Shown: in pieces, positions 45,147-53,913 of the stretch
Layout: the number at the start of each line of letters is the position of its first letter
How positions within the stretch are numbered: the first letter of the stretch is position 1
Source: Stieleria mannarensis
GTDB taxonomy: Bacteria; Planctomycetota; Planctomycetia; Pirellulales; Pirellulaceae
Direction of reading: 5' to 3'
Length of the DNA: 64,000 bases
NCBI RefSeq assembly: GCF_014154935.1
Contig: NZ_JACEHH010000032.1
Span: 41,958-105,957 of the forward strand
Program-made: the position numbers and the translations under genes
The notes under the pieces: model-generated
Seen by the model: only the letters and a program-made list of their open reading frames with translations
Databases searched by the model: none
Told to the model about the DNA's origin: nothing

Positions 45147-45827
45147 CTACTTTCCTGAACACTGTTTGCTGGCGTGGAAAAGCCCCAGTCGATGGGCCTG
45201 GTTCACTGCCGAGGGCGCGTTGGAGACATTCAGTTTTTCGTAGATGTGTGCGACGTGCGTATCGACGGTGCTGTAGCCGATGCCGAGTTGACGGGCGATT
45301 TCTTTTTTGACCAGTCCTTCGGCAAGCAGCTGAATGATCTCCAGCTCGCGCTGAGAAAGATGAACATGGTCTTCGTCCGCGGGGAGCCGGGCTTGCAGGC
45401 TTTCCAGGATGAACCTGGCAACGCCCTTGTCCAACGGCGCTCCACCACTCATGACCGTCTGGATCCCGTCGGCGATCTCATCCAACGTTGCCGATTTTAA
45501 AAGGTATCCAGACGCCCCGAGCGCAATCGCGCGCAGCACATCTTCCTCGTTGTCCGACTGGGTCAGGATGATGACCTTGGTGTTGGGCGCCGATTCGCGG
45601 AAGCCCGCGAGTGCTTCAAGGCCGCTCATTCCCGGGAGCCGCAGGTCGAGCAAGATCAGATCGGGCTGTTCGCTCGGCGTGGCTTTCTGGATCGATCGCA
45701 AGGCGACCTCCGCCGTGCCGAATTGCCGGGTCAGTTCCACGCCTTGCGATTGCTCCAACGCCAATCGGACCGCTTCCCGATACTCCGGGTTGTCTTCGAC
45801 CAGCATGATGCGGACGTTTTCGCTCAT
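45147..45827 (-). CDS. NarL/LuxR-family response regulator
   Basis: A 226-residue regulator: receiver domain (IMLVEDNPEYREAVRLALEQ, phosphoacceptor region LILLDLRLPGMSG, Lys in GASGYLLKSA) and C-terminal LuxR-type helix-turn-helix (LSQRELEIIQLLAEGLVKKE; LGIGYSTVDTHVAHIYEKLN). The ATG at 45827 has AAGGAA upstream and starts 14 bases after the kinase gene, so the two are cotranscribed. The only downstream genes on this strand are the sulfatase block, its likely regulon, though this is inference. Confidence 0.93.
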   Translation of the reverse strand: MSENVRIMLVEDNPEYREAVRLALEQSQGVELTRQFGTAEVALRSIQKATPSEQPDLILLDLRLPGMSGLEALAGFRESAPNTKVIILTQSDNEEDVLRAIALGASGYLLKSATLDEIADGIQTVMSGGAPLDKGVARFILESLQARLPADEDHVHLSQRELEIIQLLAEGLVKKEIARQLGIGYSTVDTHVAHIYEKLNVSNAPSAVNQAHRLGLFHASKQCSGK

Positions 45828-45841
45828 CAATTTTCCTTTTG

Positions 45842-47881
45842 CTACAACAAGCCAAACTTTTTGGTGCGAAGCTTGAGGGTAATGTTCGTTCCGCCGCCGA
45901 CGAGTCGACTGGCCGAGACCTGGGCGCCGGCAAGTCGCGCGCGACGGCTGAGCGATCCGGGGATGCGGCTGATCTGAGAATCATCGAGACCACATCCGTT
46001 GTCGGTGATCGTCAACCGCAGGCCCTTGCGATCCGCCGCCAGGTGCGTGATCACCTCCGTCGCATGGGAGTGTCTCAAGATGTTGGTCAAGCATTCCTTG
46101 TAGAACAGGAACAGGTCGATTCGGACGCTCGGCTTGAGTTGCCGAACGTAGCACTCCCCTTCAAACGTCAGCGTGTGTTCCAAATCGTTCAAAAGACGAT
46201 TTGACGTCCGCTTCATGTCCTCCATCAGATCGCCGAACAACCCCTCGGATTCTAACAGGTTGGAACAATAGCGGGTTGCGGCGCCACTTCGCTCGGTCAA
46301 TTCACGAACCCGACGGAGTAAAGGTTTCAGTCGATCAGGCGAGTCGGCGGCCGCTTGGGCGAGATCGCCGAGCAAGCCGATCGCGTGCAGATTAGCGCCC
46401 AGCTCGTCGTGCAAGTCGGCCGCGATCCGTTCGCGTGTTCGAGAGACAGCACGTTGCCGGACGGAGCGTTCGACGACGACGGTGGACACGGCGATCAACC
46501 CGAGCAATCCGGTCAACCAGCTCAGGCAACGGAGGATCGCCTTTTGACGCTGGTAACGTTGCTTCAACTCCGCGGTGATCCATGGCCGCTCCGTTTCCAG
46601 GTCGTGCCGCATTGCCAATTCGCCCATCCAATCTCGAATCGGCAGAATCCGTCCGAAAAGGTTGTTGCCATCGGTCAGCGTGGACGCCGATCTGGAGGTG
46701 AGGTTCGGATCCAAGTTGACGGTGACGGGCGCACCGAGCGCCACGTTGATTCCGTTGGAAATCACTTCGATCTCTGCAAAACCGACCCGCGCCTGCGTTT
46801 GGCCACCTTCGGAATCCGTGTTCGGCTCGTTAACGATCAGTCGGACGTGTCGGCAATGCTGTTTGGGAAACCGACGCATGATGATCGGCCCGGCATCGTA
46901 GATCGAATGCATCTGGTAGTCGCACAGTCGCACGGCGTCCGAGAAATCCGATCGGGTCGCACCTTCGATGACCATCGATCGCGGGATCCCGAAATCATCT
47001 GCCAGGGCTTGCGGAACGTTGTCACTTAATTCGGTCGCGTGCAGATGGATGCTGGTCAACGGCACACATCGGCGGAGGTCGATTTCTATCACCGGCGTTG
47101 TCCCGAGGCTGGTTCGGCTGACGAACGCCAAACTCTGCTCTCCGTCATGGGCATCCATCAAATAGGGAACAAATCCGTCGACCAAGTAGTCTTGATGCCG
47201 GGGCAAGCCACGCTCCAATTGGCCGGATGAAGAGACTTGGACCGGTTGTCGTAGCGCGACGTTGTCCAGGCCGCTGAAAACCAGGATCTCGGAGAGTTGC
47301 AGAATGTGCCTGCCGTCCCATCCCCGTGGTGAGAGCTTGGCCACTTCCAGACGCACCCAAGAGGCTTCGGTCGCCGGAAAGGAAACGACGACCGGCGCGA
47401 CACGCGGCAAGAGTTGCTCGCCGGCGTCAAATCGAGCCACCACCGCCCCTTCGGGATCTGGATCCAAGCCGACACGGATGGAAAACTCCAACGGAAAACC
47501 ATCGGCGCGGAACCCTTTGGCGGTGTCACGCCAGATCATCGGCACCAGCACCACCTGATCGATCGATGTTTCCTCGGAAAGAGAGATCTGAATCCATTCC
47601 GGGTGATCGCTCCTCGCTTGCGGAATCGAGCGAAAACCGACCGCGCCGACCCCGGTTCGCATGCTGGGTTTGGCCAGCATGGTCAGTTGCTCTTCAAGCG
47701 TCGCCAAACGCCGCTCCAATGCCGAGAGGGAGAGCCGTTTCAGCGGGGCGTCGGAGTCCGCCGCCGGCGCTCCGATCACAAACACGACCGCCGCGCCGAC
47801 GATCGCCCCCAGTGCGGCAAGAGCCAGAAGGAAGCGTGGAAGCGGCGGCATGGACACGATTTTTTGCAACAGATTTTGCAA
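45842..47881 (-). CDS. Sensor histidine kinase with two discoidin-like periplasmic modules
   Basis: A 679-residue kinase. An N-terminal transmembrane segment (LALAALGAIVGAAVVFVIGA) is followed by a long periplasmic region. It carries a discoidin/F5-8C-like beta-sandwich near residues 75-205 and a second one near 210-390 (YLVDGFVPYLMDAHDGEQSL). Both contain the FSASSxxx-like phrase patterns seen in carbohydrate-binding sensor domains. A second TM (WLTGLLGLIAVSTVVVE) leads to HisKA_3 (RERIAADLHDELGANLHAIG, His in DLHDE) and an ATPase domain (YKECLTNILRHSHATEV, ITDNGCGLDD). The domain assignment of the sensor region is from sequence feel. It phosphorylates the adjacent NarL-type regulator. Confidence 0.82.
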   Translation of the reverse strand: MQNLLQKIVSMPPLPRFLLALAALGAIVGAAVVFVIGAPAADSDAPLKRLSLSALERRLATLEEQLTMLAKPSMRTGVGAVGFRSIPQARSDHPEWIQISLSEETSIDQVVLVPMIWRDTAKGFRADGFPLEFSIRVGLDPDPEGAVVARFDAGEQLLPRVAPVVVSFPATEASWVRLEVAKLSPRGWDGRHILQLSEILVFSGLDNVALRQPVQVSSSGQLERGLPRHQDYLVDGFVPYLMDAHDGEQSLAFVSRTSLGTTPVIEIDLRRCVPLTSIHLHATELSDNVPQALADDFGIPRSMVIEGATRSDFSDAVRLCDYQMHSIYDAGPIIMRRFPKQHCRHVRLIVNEPNTDSEGGQTQARVGFAEIEVISNGINVALGAPVTVNLDPNLTSRSASTLTDGNNLFGRILPIRDWMGELAMRHDLETERPWITAELKQRYQRQKAILRCLSWLTGLLGLIAVSTVVVERSVRQRAVSRTRERIAADLHDELGANLHAIGLLGDLAQAAADSPDRLKPLLRRVRELTERSGAATRYCSNLLESEGLFGDLMEDMKRTSNRLLNDLEHTLTFEGECYVRQLKPSVRIDLFLFYKECLTNILRHSHATEVITHLAADRKGLRLTITDNGCGLDDSQISRIPGSLSRRARLAGAQVSASRLVGGGTNITLKLRTKKFGLL

Positions 47882-48080
47882 TGGGAACGCTACCGATCGA
47901 TGGGCATCAATCGAAACCCCGAATCTCGATGAACTCTATCCCATGAATACGGGATGCGACAATTTCCCGCAAAGGTGTACATCCTAACCGCAACGGCCGC
48001 CTTTGGGGCAGTCATCCCCAGTGCGCGGATTCCTCGTCGGGTGTCTCTCACCGAACTCCTTCTCGCTTCGGGTAGTCTGA

Positions 48081-48239
48081 TGGTCGATTGCAATCTTCGC
48101 CCTGGCAGGTTGCGAAGACGATACAGAACCCAGGTCGATGACCGAGGGCGTCGACTTGAGCGAGATCGAAGCCTATGAACAGTCGGTCCGGGCGATGGAA
48201 GCCGAGGACGCAGGCGAGATGGATGATGTAAAACCCTGA
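48081..48239 (+). pseudogene. Orphan small lipoprotein fragment lacking a start codon
   Basis: In frame from 48081: WSIAIFALAGCEDDTEP then an acidic tail (TEGVDLSEIEAYEQSVRAME) ending at the TGA at 48239. LALAGC is a good lipobox, and the tail resembles the small lipoprotein at 48335. The frame is blocked by a TGA just upstream of the hydrophobic segment, and no ATG/GTG/TTG precedes the lipobox, so the gene is broken or frameshifted. The only internal ATG (48138) would give a 33-residue cytoplasmic peptide. Confidence 0.45.
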
Positions 48240-48264
48240 ACACTTAGCTTCACGAACCGAAGCC

Positions 48265-48318
48265 GTTGCGGCGTGACGGAACATCGTTGTGAGTCGATGT
48301 TCCGATTCACGCGGCAAC
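48265..48318. terminator. Long inverted repeat between convergent lipoprotein genes
   Basis: GTTGC-GGCGTGA-CGGAACATCG (48265-48286) pairs with CGATGTTCCG-TCACGC-GCAAC (48295-48318), with one mismatch and a two-base bulge around an 8-base loop. The position between convergent reading frames suggests a bidirectional terminator. Confidence 0.65.
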
Positions 48319-48334
48319 AGGCTGATCGATGCGT

Positions 48335-48523
48335 CTATTCCATGGATCCACCGGTTTCCGGTTGTGCATCCAGCTCTTCCATACTGATGTTCAGTTCCGG
48401 ATTCTCGGCCAGGAACGCTTCGATTTCATTCGAGTCGGTCGAAACCGTTGGCGTGTCCTTGCTGCATCCGAAAACGCAGGCCAAGCACAGCAGCAGTGAC
48501 GAGAGTGTTAAATTTCTTTGCAT
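48335..48523 (-). CDS. Small lipoprotein paired with the DUF1559 protein
   Basis: A 62-residue protein with signal peptide and lipobox (MQRNLTLSSLLLCLACVFGC, Cys at residue 20) and an acidic tail (SNEIEAFLAENPELNISMEE). Small lipoproteins of this shape usually follow DUF1559 genes in planctomycetes. It is only 59 bases downstream of the DUF1559 stop, so it is likely cotranscribed. Function is unknown. A ribosome site is not obvious before the ATG at 48523. Confidence 0.72.
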   Translation of the reverse strand: MQRNLTLSSLLLCLACVFGCSKDTPTVSTDSNEIEAFLAENPELNISMEELDAQPETGGSME

Positions 48524-48582
48524 GATGTCGTGGTGATTGAAAATGGTTTGGGAGACGGATTGCAAACGAGCGGGAACCGAGA

Positions 48583-49818
48583 TCATTGGAAGTCTTGGAT
48601 GACTTCGCCCGATGCGCGCGTTCCGAGCGCCCCCCAAAGCCCGTAGGGACTCTCGATTCCCGGCAAAGAATTGGGATCGGTGTGCTGTGAATGCACGCCT
48701 ACTTGTCCCCGGCTGGGATCTCCCGCTTCGATCGAATCGGTCACGAACACCACCGCACCGTCGCCCATCAGGACGTGGCAGCCGCCTTGGTGCCGGCTGC
48801 TGGGCGGGGCGACGACGATCGACACGGCATTCGAATTGCCACACAGCTCCGCGTTGGGCGGCAAGATCGTCAGCACCTGCGTGTACAGCGGCAACAACGA
48901 CGACCACTTGAATCCGCGTTTTTCTTCCGCGCTGCCGGACAGGCGATTGGGAGCCGGAGTGTCCGACCAGAACTGTGGCCGGTCCGGATCCAGGCTCTGC
49001 CGACAGTTGAGGTTTCCACCCTGGTTGACAATGTTGATGGACGAATCGAGCAGGTGAGTTCTGGCGTCACGGTCGCCGAGGTCCGTCGCGATTTCGCCCA
49101 TGAAGATCGTGTTGGAAAGTCCGTCCAGACAGTCTCGGAATTTGGAGTCCAGCTGGACCGCGAACGCTCCCCGTTGGGCGGCGATGACGCGTTGATACAT
49201 CGGCGGCGTTCCGTGAGATTGCCGAATTCCGGTCAGACGATTCAGCGCCCCGCCGAAGCCCGTGTCACAGGAATCGCCGGTGCAGATCGCGTAGTTCGTG
49301 CGCCCAGATGCCGGTATCCCCACGCCCGGATCACTCGGGCATCGCAGCGTCGGAATTTCCGTCAACCAAGGGTCGTAATTGCCCTGCGACAAGTGCGCCG
49401 ACAAGGGCATTCCCGGCCACGGCCCCATCGGGTTATACGTCCGTGTCGTGCCCGACGAATCGACCGTTTGGAACGGATTGCGGATCTGGTCCCAAAGACC
49501 TTGCTGTTCGAAGAACGCGGTCAGGCCGACCAGAGCGGACAACTCGATTCGATTGTTGTTGCGTCCACTGCTCGACGCGCGTCCGACATGCGGCCCCTTG
49601 GTTCCGCCACCGTGCGGCGGCAACTGCTTGTACGCCGAGTGGTAGTTGTGGATGGCGAGTCCGATTTGTTTGAAATTGTTGCTGCAGCTCATACGGCGGG
49701 CCGCCTCACGTGCCGCTTGAACCGCGGGTAGCAACAAGCCGACTAGAATGCCGATGATTGCGATCACAACCAACAACTCAACAAGCGTAAAACCACGCTT
49801 CACTGTTCTGACCTTCAT
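48583..49818 (-). CDS. DUF1559 protein with type IV pilin-like N-terminus
   Basis: A 411-residue protein starting with a class III prepilin leader: [20 protein letters not shown], cleavage expected after G of RG/FTLVE, with the fifth-position Glu. It is followed by [20 protein letters not shown] and [20 protein letters not shown], the DUF1559 signature. Later parts carry SDTPAPNR and the typical end [20 protein letters not shown]. Planctomycetes encode many copies; they are thought to assemble pseudopilus-like structures or bind the envelope. The start at 49818 is fixed by GGGGAGG upstream. It is followed by a small lipoprotein. Confidence 0.95.
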   Translation of the reverse strand: MKVRTVKRGFTLVELLVVIAIIGILVGLLLPAVQAAREAARRMSCSNNFKQIGLAIHNYHSAYKQLPPHGGGTKGPHVGRASSSGRNNNRIELSALVGLTAFFEQQGLWDQIRNPFQTVDSSGTTRTYNPMGPWPGMPLSAHLSQGNYDPWLTEIPTLRCPSDPGVGIPASGRTNYAICTGDSCDTGFGGALNRLTGIRQSHGTPPMYQRVIAAQRGAFAVQLDSKFRDCLDGLSNTIFMGEIATDLGDRDARTHLLDSSINIVNQGGNLNCRQSLDPDRPQFWSDTPAPNRLSGSAEEKRGFKWSSLLPLYTQVLTILPPNAELCGNSNAVSIVVAPPSSRHQGGCHVLMGDGAVVFVTDSIEAGDPSRGQVGVHSQHTDPNSLPGIESPYGLWGALGTRASGEVIQDFQ

Positions 49819-50189
49819 ACCGATCCTCCCCTTTCGCTCAACGTCCAGGCGAAAGCATTCGTTGGGATAGAAATAGAAACAAGACGCATCTGATGACCGA
49901 CCGCTACTAAGCATCCAGTAGCAAGTCACTCAGGGGCCGCCTTCCCCAACACGAAATGACCGAGCACGATCGCGAGATGACCGTGCCCCAAGGAAACTAG
50001 TTCGAACGTGATCGGCGTTTCAAGTGGCACGTCGCGCCCCCCATAGTGACCGCAAACGGCTAAGGTTGAGACATCGCCACTAAAGATTGCTACCGGATCC
50101 CAAACAGTTGCCCGAAGCGAAAAAAAATTTCGCCGATCGAGCCGCCAATAACGATCACGTCGCAATTAAATCGGCTTGCGTGTCGCAGA
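49819..50189. other. Intergenic region upstream of the DUF1559 gene
   Basis: 371 bases. A short minus-strand frame (49926-50165) reads through it without signal, ribosome site or family resemblance, so I do not call it. The DUF1559 promoter should lie in the proximal part. Nothing else is recognised. Confidence 0.3.
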
Positions 50190-51560
50190 TCATTTTCGCG
50201 GTGTCGCATTTCTTTCGCGTCCAGGCGAATACCGCCGATCACGCGTGTTCGTGGCTTCGTCGTTCCAGGTCAAGAACAGTTTCTCGCCGACGAACACAAA
50301 ACCAATGCCACCCAATGCAACCCAGATGACCAGCATGTCGCTGGTGGCCTTCATCCACACGAATGCGGCAAGAATCGCAGCGTCCAGCAGTAACGCGCCG
50401 ATCGGAATCCATCGATTGGCTTGGACTTCTTCACGCACGCGTGTTAGCACGCCCCAATGCACCGCCATATCCATCACGATGTAAAAGATCGCCCCCAGCG
50501 ACGCGATCCTTGACAGGTCAAACAGAAGCGTCAGCGTGATCGCGAAGACCACGGTGTAGACCAACGTGTGTTTTTGGATGCTTCCCGGCATCCCGAAATG
50601 TCGGTGCGGCACCAAGTTCATCTCGCTAAGCATCGCCAGCATTCGTGAAACCGCAAACGTGCTGGCGATCAACCCGGAGATGGTCGCCACGATTGCCAGT
50701 CCAGCGGTGAAATAGATTCCCCCATTGCCGAACGCCGGACGAGCCGCTTCTGCCAACGCAAAGTCGCGACTCTCGATGATCTTCGAAACTGACAGATTCC
50801 CGGCGACCGCAAAAGCGACCAACAAATAAACCACCAAACAGATCGACAGTGAAATCATGATCGAGCGGCCGATGTTCTTTTCCGGATTCACGATCTCCGA
50901 GCCGCTGTTGGTGATGGTGGTAAAGCCCTTGTAAGCCAGCAACGCGAGGGCGGTGGCGGACAAAAAGTCGCCAGCGGAGGATTTTTCAGATACGCCAACA
51001 CCCTCGAAGGTCAGCCCGGAAACCCACAGTCCAGCGGCTGCAAAGATGACGATCCCCGCGATCTTGATCAGCGCGGTGACAGTTGAGAATGTCCCAATGA
51101 ATTGGTTACCAAGAATATTGATGATGAAGGCCAGCACCAACAACCCGACTCCCAAGGCAGGCACCAAGAATTGGTTGTCTGTCGCATCGAACAACTGCAA
51201 CGTGTACGTCCCAAAGGTTCGCGCGACAAGGCTCTCATTGATGACCATGGAAAAGTACATCAAGAGCGCCATGCCGGCTGTGACCGTCCCCTTTCCGTAG
51301 GCCTTCATCAGAAACATTGCGATGCCGCCGGCGGAGGGATACTGCTGGGCCATCTTGATGTAGGAGTAGGCGCTAAATCCGGCGACGATGGCCGCGGCCA
51401 GAAACGCGAGTGGAAACAGTCCCCCCGTCTGCTCGGCGACCTGACCGGTCAATGCGAAGATGCCGGCTCCGATCATCACGCCGGTCCCCATGGCGACCGA
51501 CCCGGTCAACGAGAGACTGTCTTCTTGATATTCTTCGGCTTGTGATTTCGATTCGCTCAT
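50190..51560 (-). CDS. APC superfamily amino acid permease
   Basis: A 456-residue permease with about 12 hydrophobic helices. The first helix carries the family hallmark GSVAMGTGVMIGAGIFALTG. LAYKGFTTITNSGSEIVNPE (helix 6 region) and NIGRSIMISLSICLVVYLLV follow. It likely exchanges or imports amino acids or polyamines using ion gradients. The ATG at 51560 follows GAAGGGCC; the frame extends to 51866 without a ribosome site and would duplicate the upstream divergent region. It is transcribed divergently from the metal-efflux locus at 51852 with about 290 bases between. No adjacent enzyme suggests a substrate. Confidence 0.85.
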   Translation of the reverse strand: MSESKSQAEEYQEDSLSLTGSVAMGTGVMIGAGIFALTGQVAEQTGGLFPLAFLAAAIVAGFSAYSYIKMAQQYPSAGGIAMFLMKAYGKGTVTAGMALLMYFSMVINESLVARTFGTYTLQLFDATDNQFLVPALGVGLLVLAFIINILGNQFIGTFSTVTALIKIAGIVIFAAAGLWVSGLTFEGVGVSEKSSAGDFLSATALALLAYKGFTTITNSGSEIVNPEKNIGRSIMISLSICLVVYLLVAFAVAGNLSVSKIIESRDFALAEAARPAFGNGGIYFTAGLAIVATISGLIASTFAVSRMLAMLSEMNLVPHRHFGMPGSIQKHTLVYTVVFAITLTLLFDLSRIASLGAIFYIVMDMAVHWGVLTRVREEVQANRWIPIGALLLDAAILAAFVWMKATSDMLVIWVALGGIGFVFVGEKLFLTWNDEATNTRDRRYSPGRERNATPRK

Positions 51561-51851
51561 CAGGCCCTTCTCACTTGTCGTCCGACGGAATGTTTGAAAC
51601 CTGTGACGACGCAAATGCCGGGCCAGCGTATCGCAAGCGTTCCTCGCGCTGTTAACGTGCCCCCGCCGAATGATCACCGACCGGAATGGTTCGCAATCGA
51701 CCTGCTGCCATCGCTCTTTTCGAATCTCACCGGCTCTACAGGACGTCGTGGCGGGGCAGTCGTCGGCAGGGAAGGCCGCATTCCAAGCAAACGGTCTTGG
51801 ACGGGATGCGACCGGCGGCTTATACTGGTGCTGTCCGTCCACTGAGGAGAG

Positions 51852-52310
51852 TTGCGTTTGAACCACTTCCTTGCGTTCATCCTGTTCCCATTTTTAACCT
51901 TTGGAAATGCGTTCGCACATTTCCATCAGGGAGAATTTGCGCCCGCGGATCACGCAAGTCGTCCACACATCCATGTGGGCGGGCATCACCACGCCGCCGA
52001 TGGTCATCAGCACGGAGATGGAATTCACGTCCAAACCGACGCGGCGCATGGCGAGACGCTCTTATCGCAGAGCGTTGACTCGATCGACGTCCCGATGGAC
52101 CACGATTCGACGGCGGTCTATCTGGCGTCCGATTCCGACTACGCTTGCACTGCCAAGCCCGTTGATGTTCAACGTGAGTTGCTGCAAGGCGTCGCTGTTG
52201 GAGCAACCGACCGATTCGCTCCAGCGTTGACCATCGCTGTCGATCCACCCGTCGAACGACGAACCGGCCAGTTGCCTCTCTTTCTGCTTCACGCTGCGCT
52301 GAGGTTGTAG
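51852..52310 (+). CDS. Secreted histidine-rich protein at head of metal-efflux locus
   Basis: A 152-residue protein, TTG start at 51852 with GAGGAG upstream. A signal peptide (LNHFLAFILFPFLTFGNAFA) precedes a histidine-rich stretch (HFHQGEFAPADHASRPHIHV and GGHHHAADGHQHGDGIHVQ), suited to binding Zn, Cu, Ni or Co in the periplasm. The C-terminal part is less ordered. It lies 171 bases before a CusB-type adaptor and CusA-type pump, so it probably buffers metal or senses it for this system. No known family is recognised. Confidence 0.7.
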   Translation: MRLNHFLAFILFPFLTFGNAFAHFHQGEFAPADHASRPHIHVGGHHHAADGHQHGDGIHVQTDAAHGETLLSQSVDSIDVPMDHDSTAVYLASDSDYACTAKPVDVQRELLQGVAVGATDRFAPALTIAVDPPVERRTGQLPLFLLHAALRL

Positions 52311-52481
52311 CGAGACCAGCCGCGAGCACGTTTGCTCGCCCGCTGATTGCGACGCTCTTTCCCCTCGTTCTGCGGCATTGGTGTTTGATCCGTCATCGGA
52401 TTTGAGCCGAAACCGCTTCCCGCTGCGCCGTTGGTGGTCGTTCGTTTTCGTTCGTCCGGCATCCGCGTGAGGTTTCGAATC

Positions 52482-53900
52482 ATGTCATTAAGAAATGCGA
52501 TTCGCGTGCTGGCCGGTCCAGCGGTGGTCCTGGTCTGTCTGGGGGTGCTGTGGGCGTTTCGCGCCCACCTGCTTCCTCGGCCGACGACGCCCCAACCTCA
52601 TGACGGGAGCTCAATTTCGCCATCGACCGAATTGGAGGTGCTCGAACTCAGCCCACAAGCGAGGAAGAATCTGAATCTGGTCTCCCAAGCAATGAAGCCC
52701 ACCGACTACTGGCGCGTCGTGACGATTCCGGGCATGGTTCAGGATCGCCCCGGTGTCTCGGACCGCGGCGTCACGTCACCCGCCGTCGGAGTCGTGTCGC
52801 AGATTCACGTCTATCCCGGCGACACGGTGCAACCGGGCCAGCCCCTGGTGACGTTGCAGCTGTTCAGCGAGTACTTGCAGGCGACGCAGACGGCGCTTTT
52901 CAAGGCGACTCAGGAAATCTCGCTTGTCCAGGCAGAACTCGATCGCGTGACCGGACTCGCCAGCGTCGGCGGTGTCTCGGGCAGCCGTCTGATTGAGCTC
53001 AGGAACGAGATCAAGCGACAGCAAACCCAAGTCCAGGCTTCCCGCCAAGAGTTGCTCACACGCGGGCTGCGACACGAGCAGATCGAGCAAATTGAATCGG
53101 GAAACTTTGTCTCGACCATTGAAATCGTCGCGCCGCAGCCCAGGAAACCGGACCGCGTCGCGGCAGGTGGAATCGATCGGACGATCGTTCAGGCAAGTTT
53201 TATCGCTGCGGATCATCCGGACCGGTGGATTGCCTATGAAGTCCAGCAGTTGCCGGTGGAACTTGGGCAGACCGTTCAGGCCGGCCAAGTGATTGCGGAC
53301 CTTTCAAACCATCAATCGTTGTACGTCGTGGGGCATGCGTTCAAGCGCGAAGCCGTTTTTTTGGAAGCCGCCGCGCAGCAGGGACGCGTCATCGAAATCG
53401 AGTTTGCCGACGATTCGCCGGGGAACTGGCCCGACCTGGAGCAAACGTTTTCGATTCGCCACCTGTCCAACACGATCGATCCGGACAGTCGCACCTTCGA
53501 CTTTTTCATTCCGTTGTCGAATCAGTCGCGATCGTACCAGAAGCACGAGGAGACCTTTCTTGTTTGGCGATTTCGACCCGGCCAACGGGCACGTATTCAC
53601 GTCCCGGTTGAACAACTGGAAAACGTATTCGTCGTGCCTCCCGATGCAGTCGTCAACGAAGGATCGGAGTCATTTGTGTTCCGCCAGAACGGAGACTTGT
53701 TCAACCGCTTCTCGGTGCACGTCTTGCACCAAGACCGCCGCCATGTCGTGATCGCGAATGACGGCAGCATGACGCCGGGCGCCTACTTCGCGCAAAACGC
53801 GGCTGCGTCACTCAATCGTGTGCTGAAAGCTCAGACCGCAAGCGGCGAGCAACCGGGGCTGCATGTGCATGCCGATGGCACCGTCCACGCCGCTCACTGA
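52482..53900 (+). CDS. Efflux RND periplasmic adaptor (CusB/HlyD type)
   Basis: A 472-residue adaptor. An N-terminal anchor (VLAGPAVVLVCLGVLWAFRA) precedes a lipoyl-like half (VGVVSQIHVYPGDTVQPGQP, residue about 110), a helical hairpin (QATQTALFKATQEISLVQAE; EIKRQQTQVQASRQEL), a second lipoyl half with QTVQAGQVIADLSNHQSLYV, and a beta-barrel (FSIRHLSNTIDPDSRTFDFF). It links the inner-membrane pump to the outer-membrane channel. The ATG at 52482 has GAGG upstream. Pump gene follows at a 13-base gap. Confidence 0.9.
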   Translation: MSLRNAIRVLAGPAVVLVCLGVLWAFRAHLLPRPTTPQPHDGSSISPSTELEVLELSPQARKNLNLVSQAMKPTDYWRVVTIPGMVQDRPGVSDRGVTSPAVGVVSQIHVYPGDTVQPGQPLVTLQLFSEYLQATQTALFKATQEISLVQAELDRVTGLASVGGVSGSRLIELRNEIKRQQTQVQASRQELLTRGLRHEQIEQIESGNFVSTIEIVAPQPRKPDRVAAGGIDRTIVQASFIAADHPDRWIAYEVQQLPVELGQTVQAGQVIADLSNHQSLYVVGHAFKREAVFLEAAAQQGRVIEIEFADDSPGNWPDLEQTFSIRHLSNTIDPDSRTFDFFIPLSNQSRSYQKHEETFLVWRFRPGQRARIHVPVEQLENVFVVPPDAVVNEGSESFVFRQNGDLFNRFSVHVLHQDRRHVVIANDGSMTPGAYFAQNAAASLNRVLKAQTASGEQPGLHVHADGTVHAAH

Positions 53901-53913
53901 CGGGTGATTTCCC

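Noticed and set aside
49926..50165. Minus-strand frame of 79 codons before the DUF1559 gene
   Set aside because: No ribosome site, signal or family resemblance, and it lies where the promoter region is expected.
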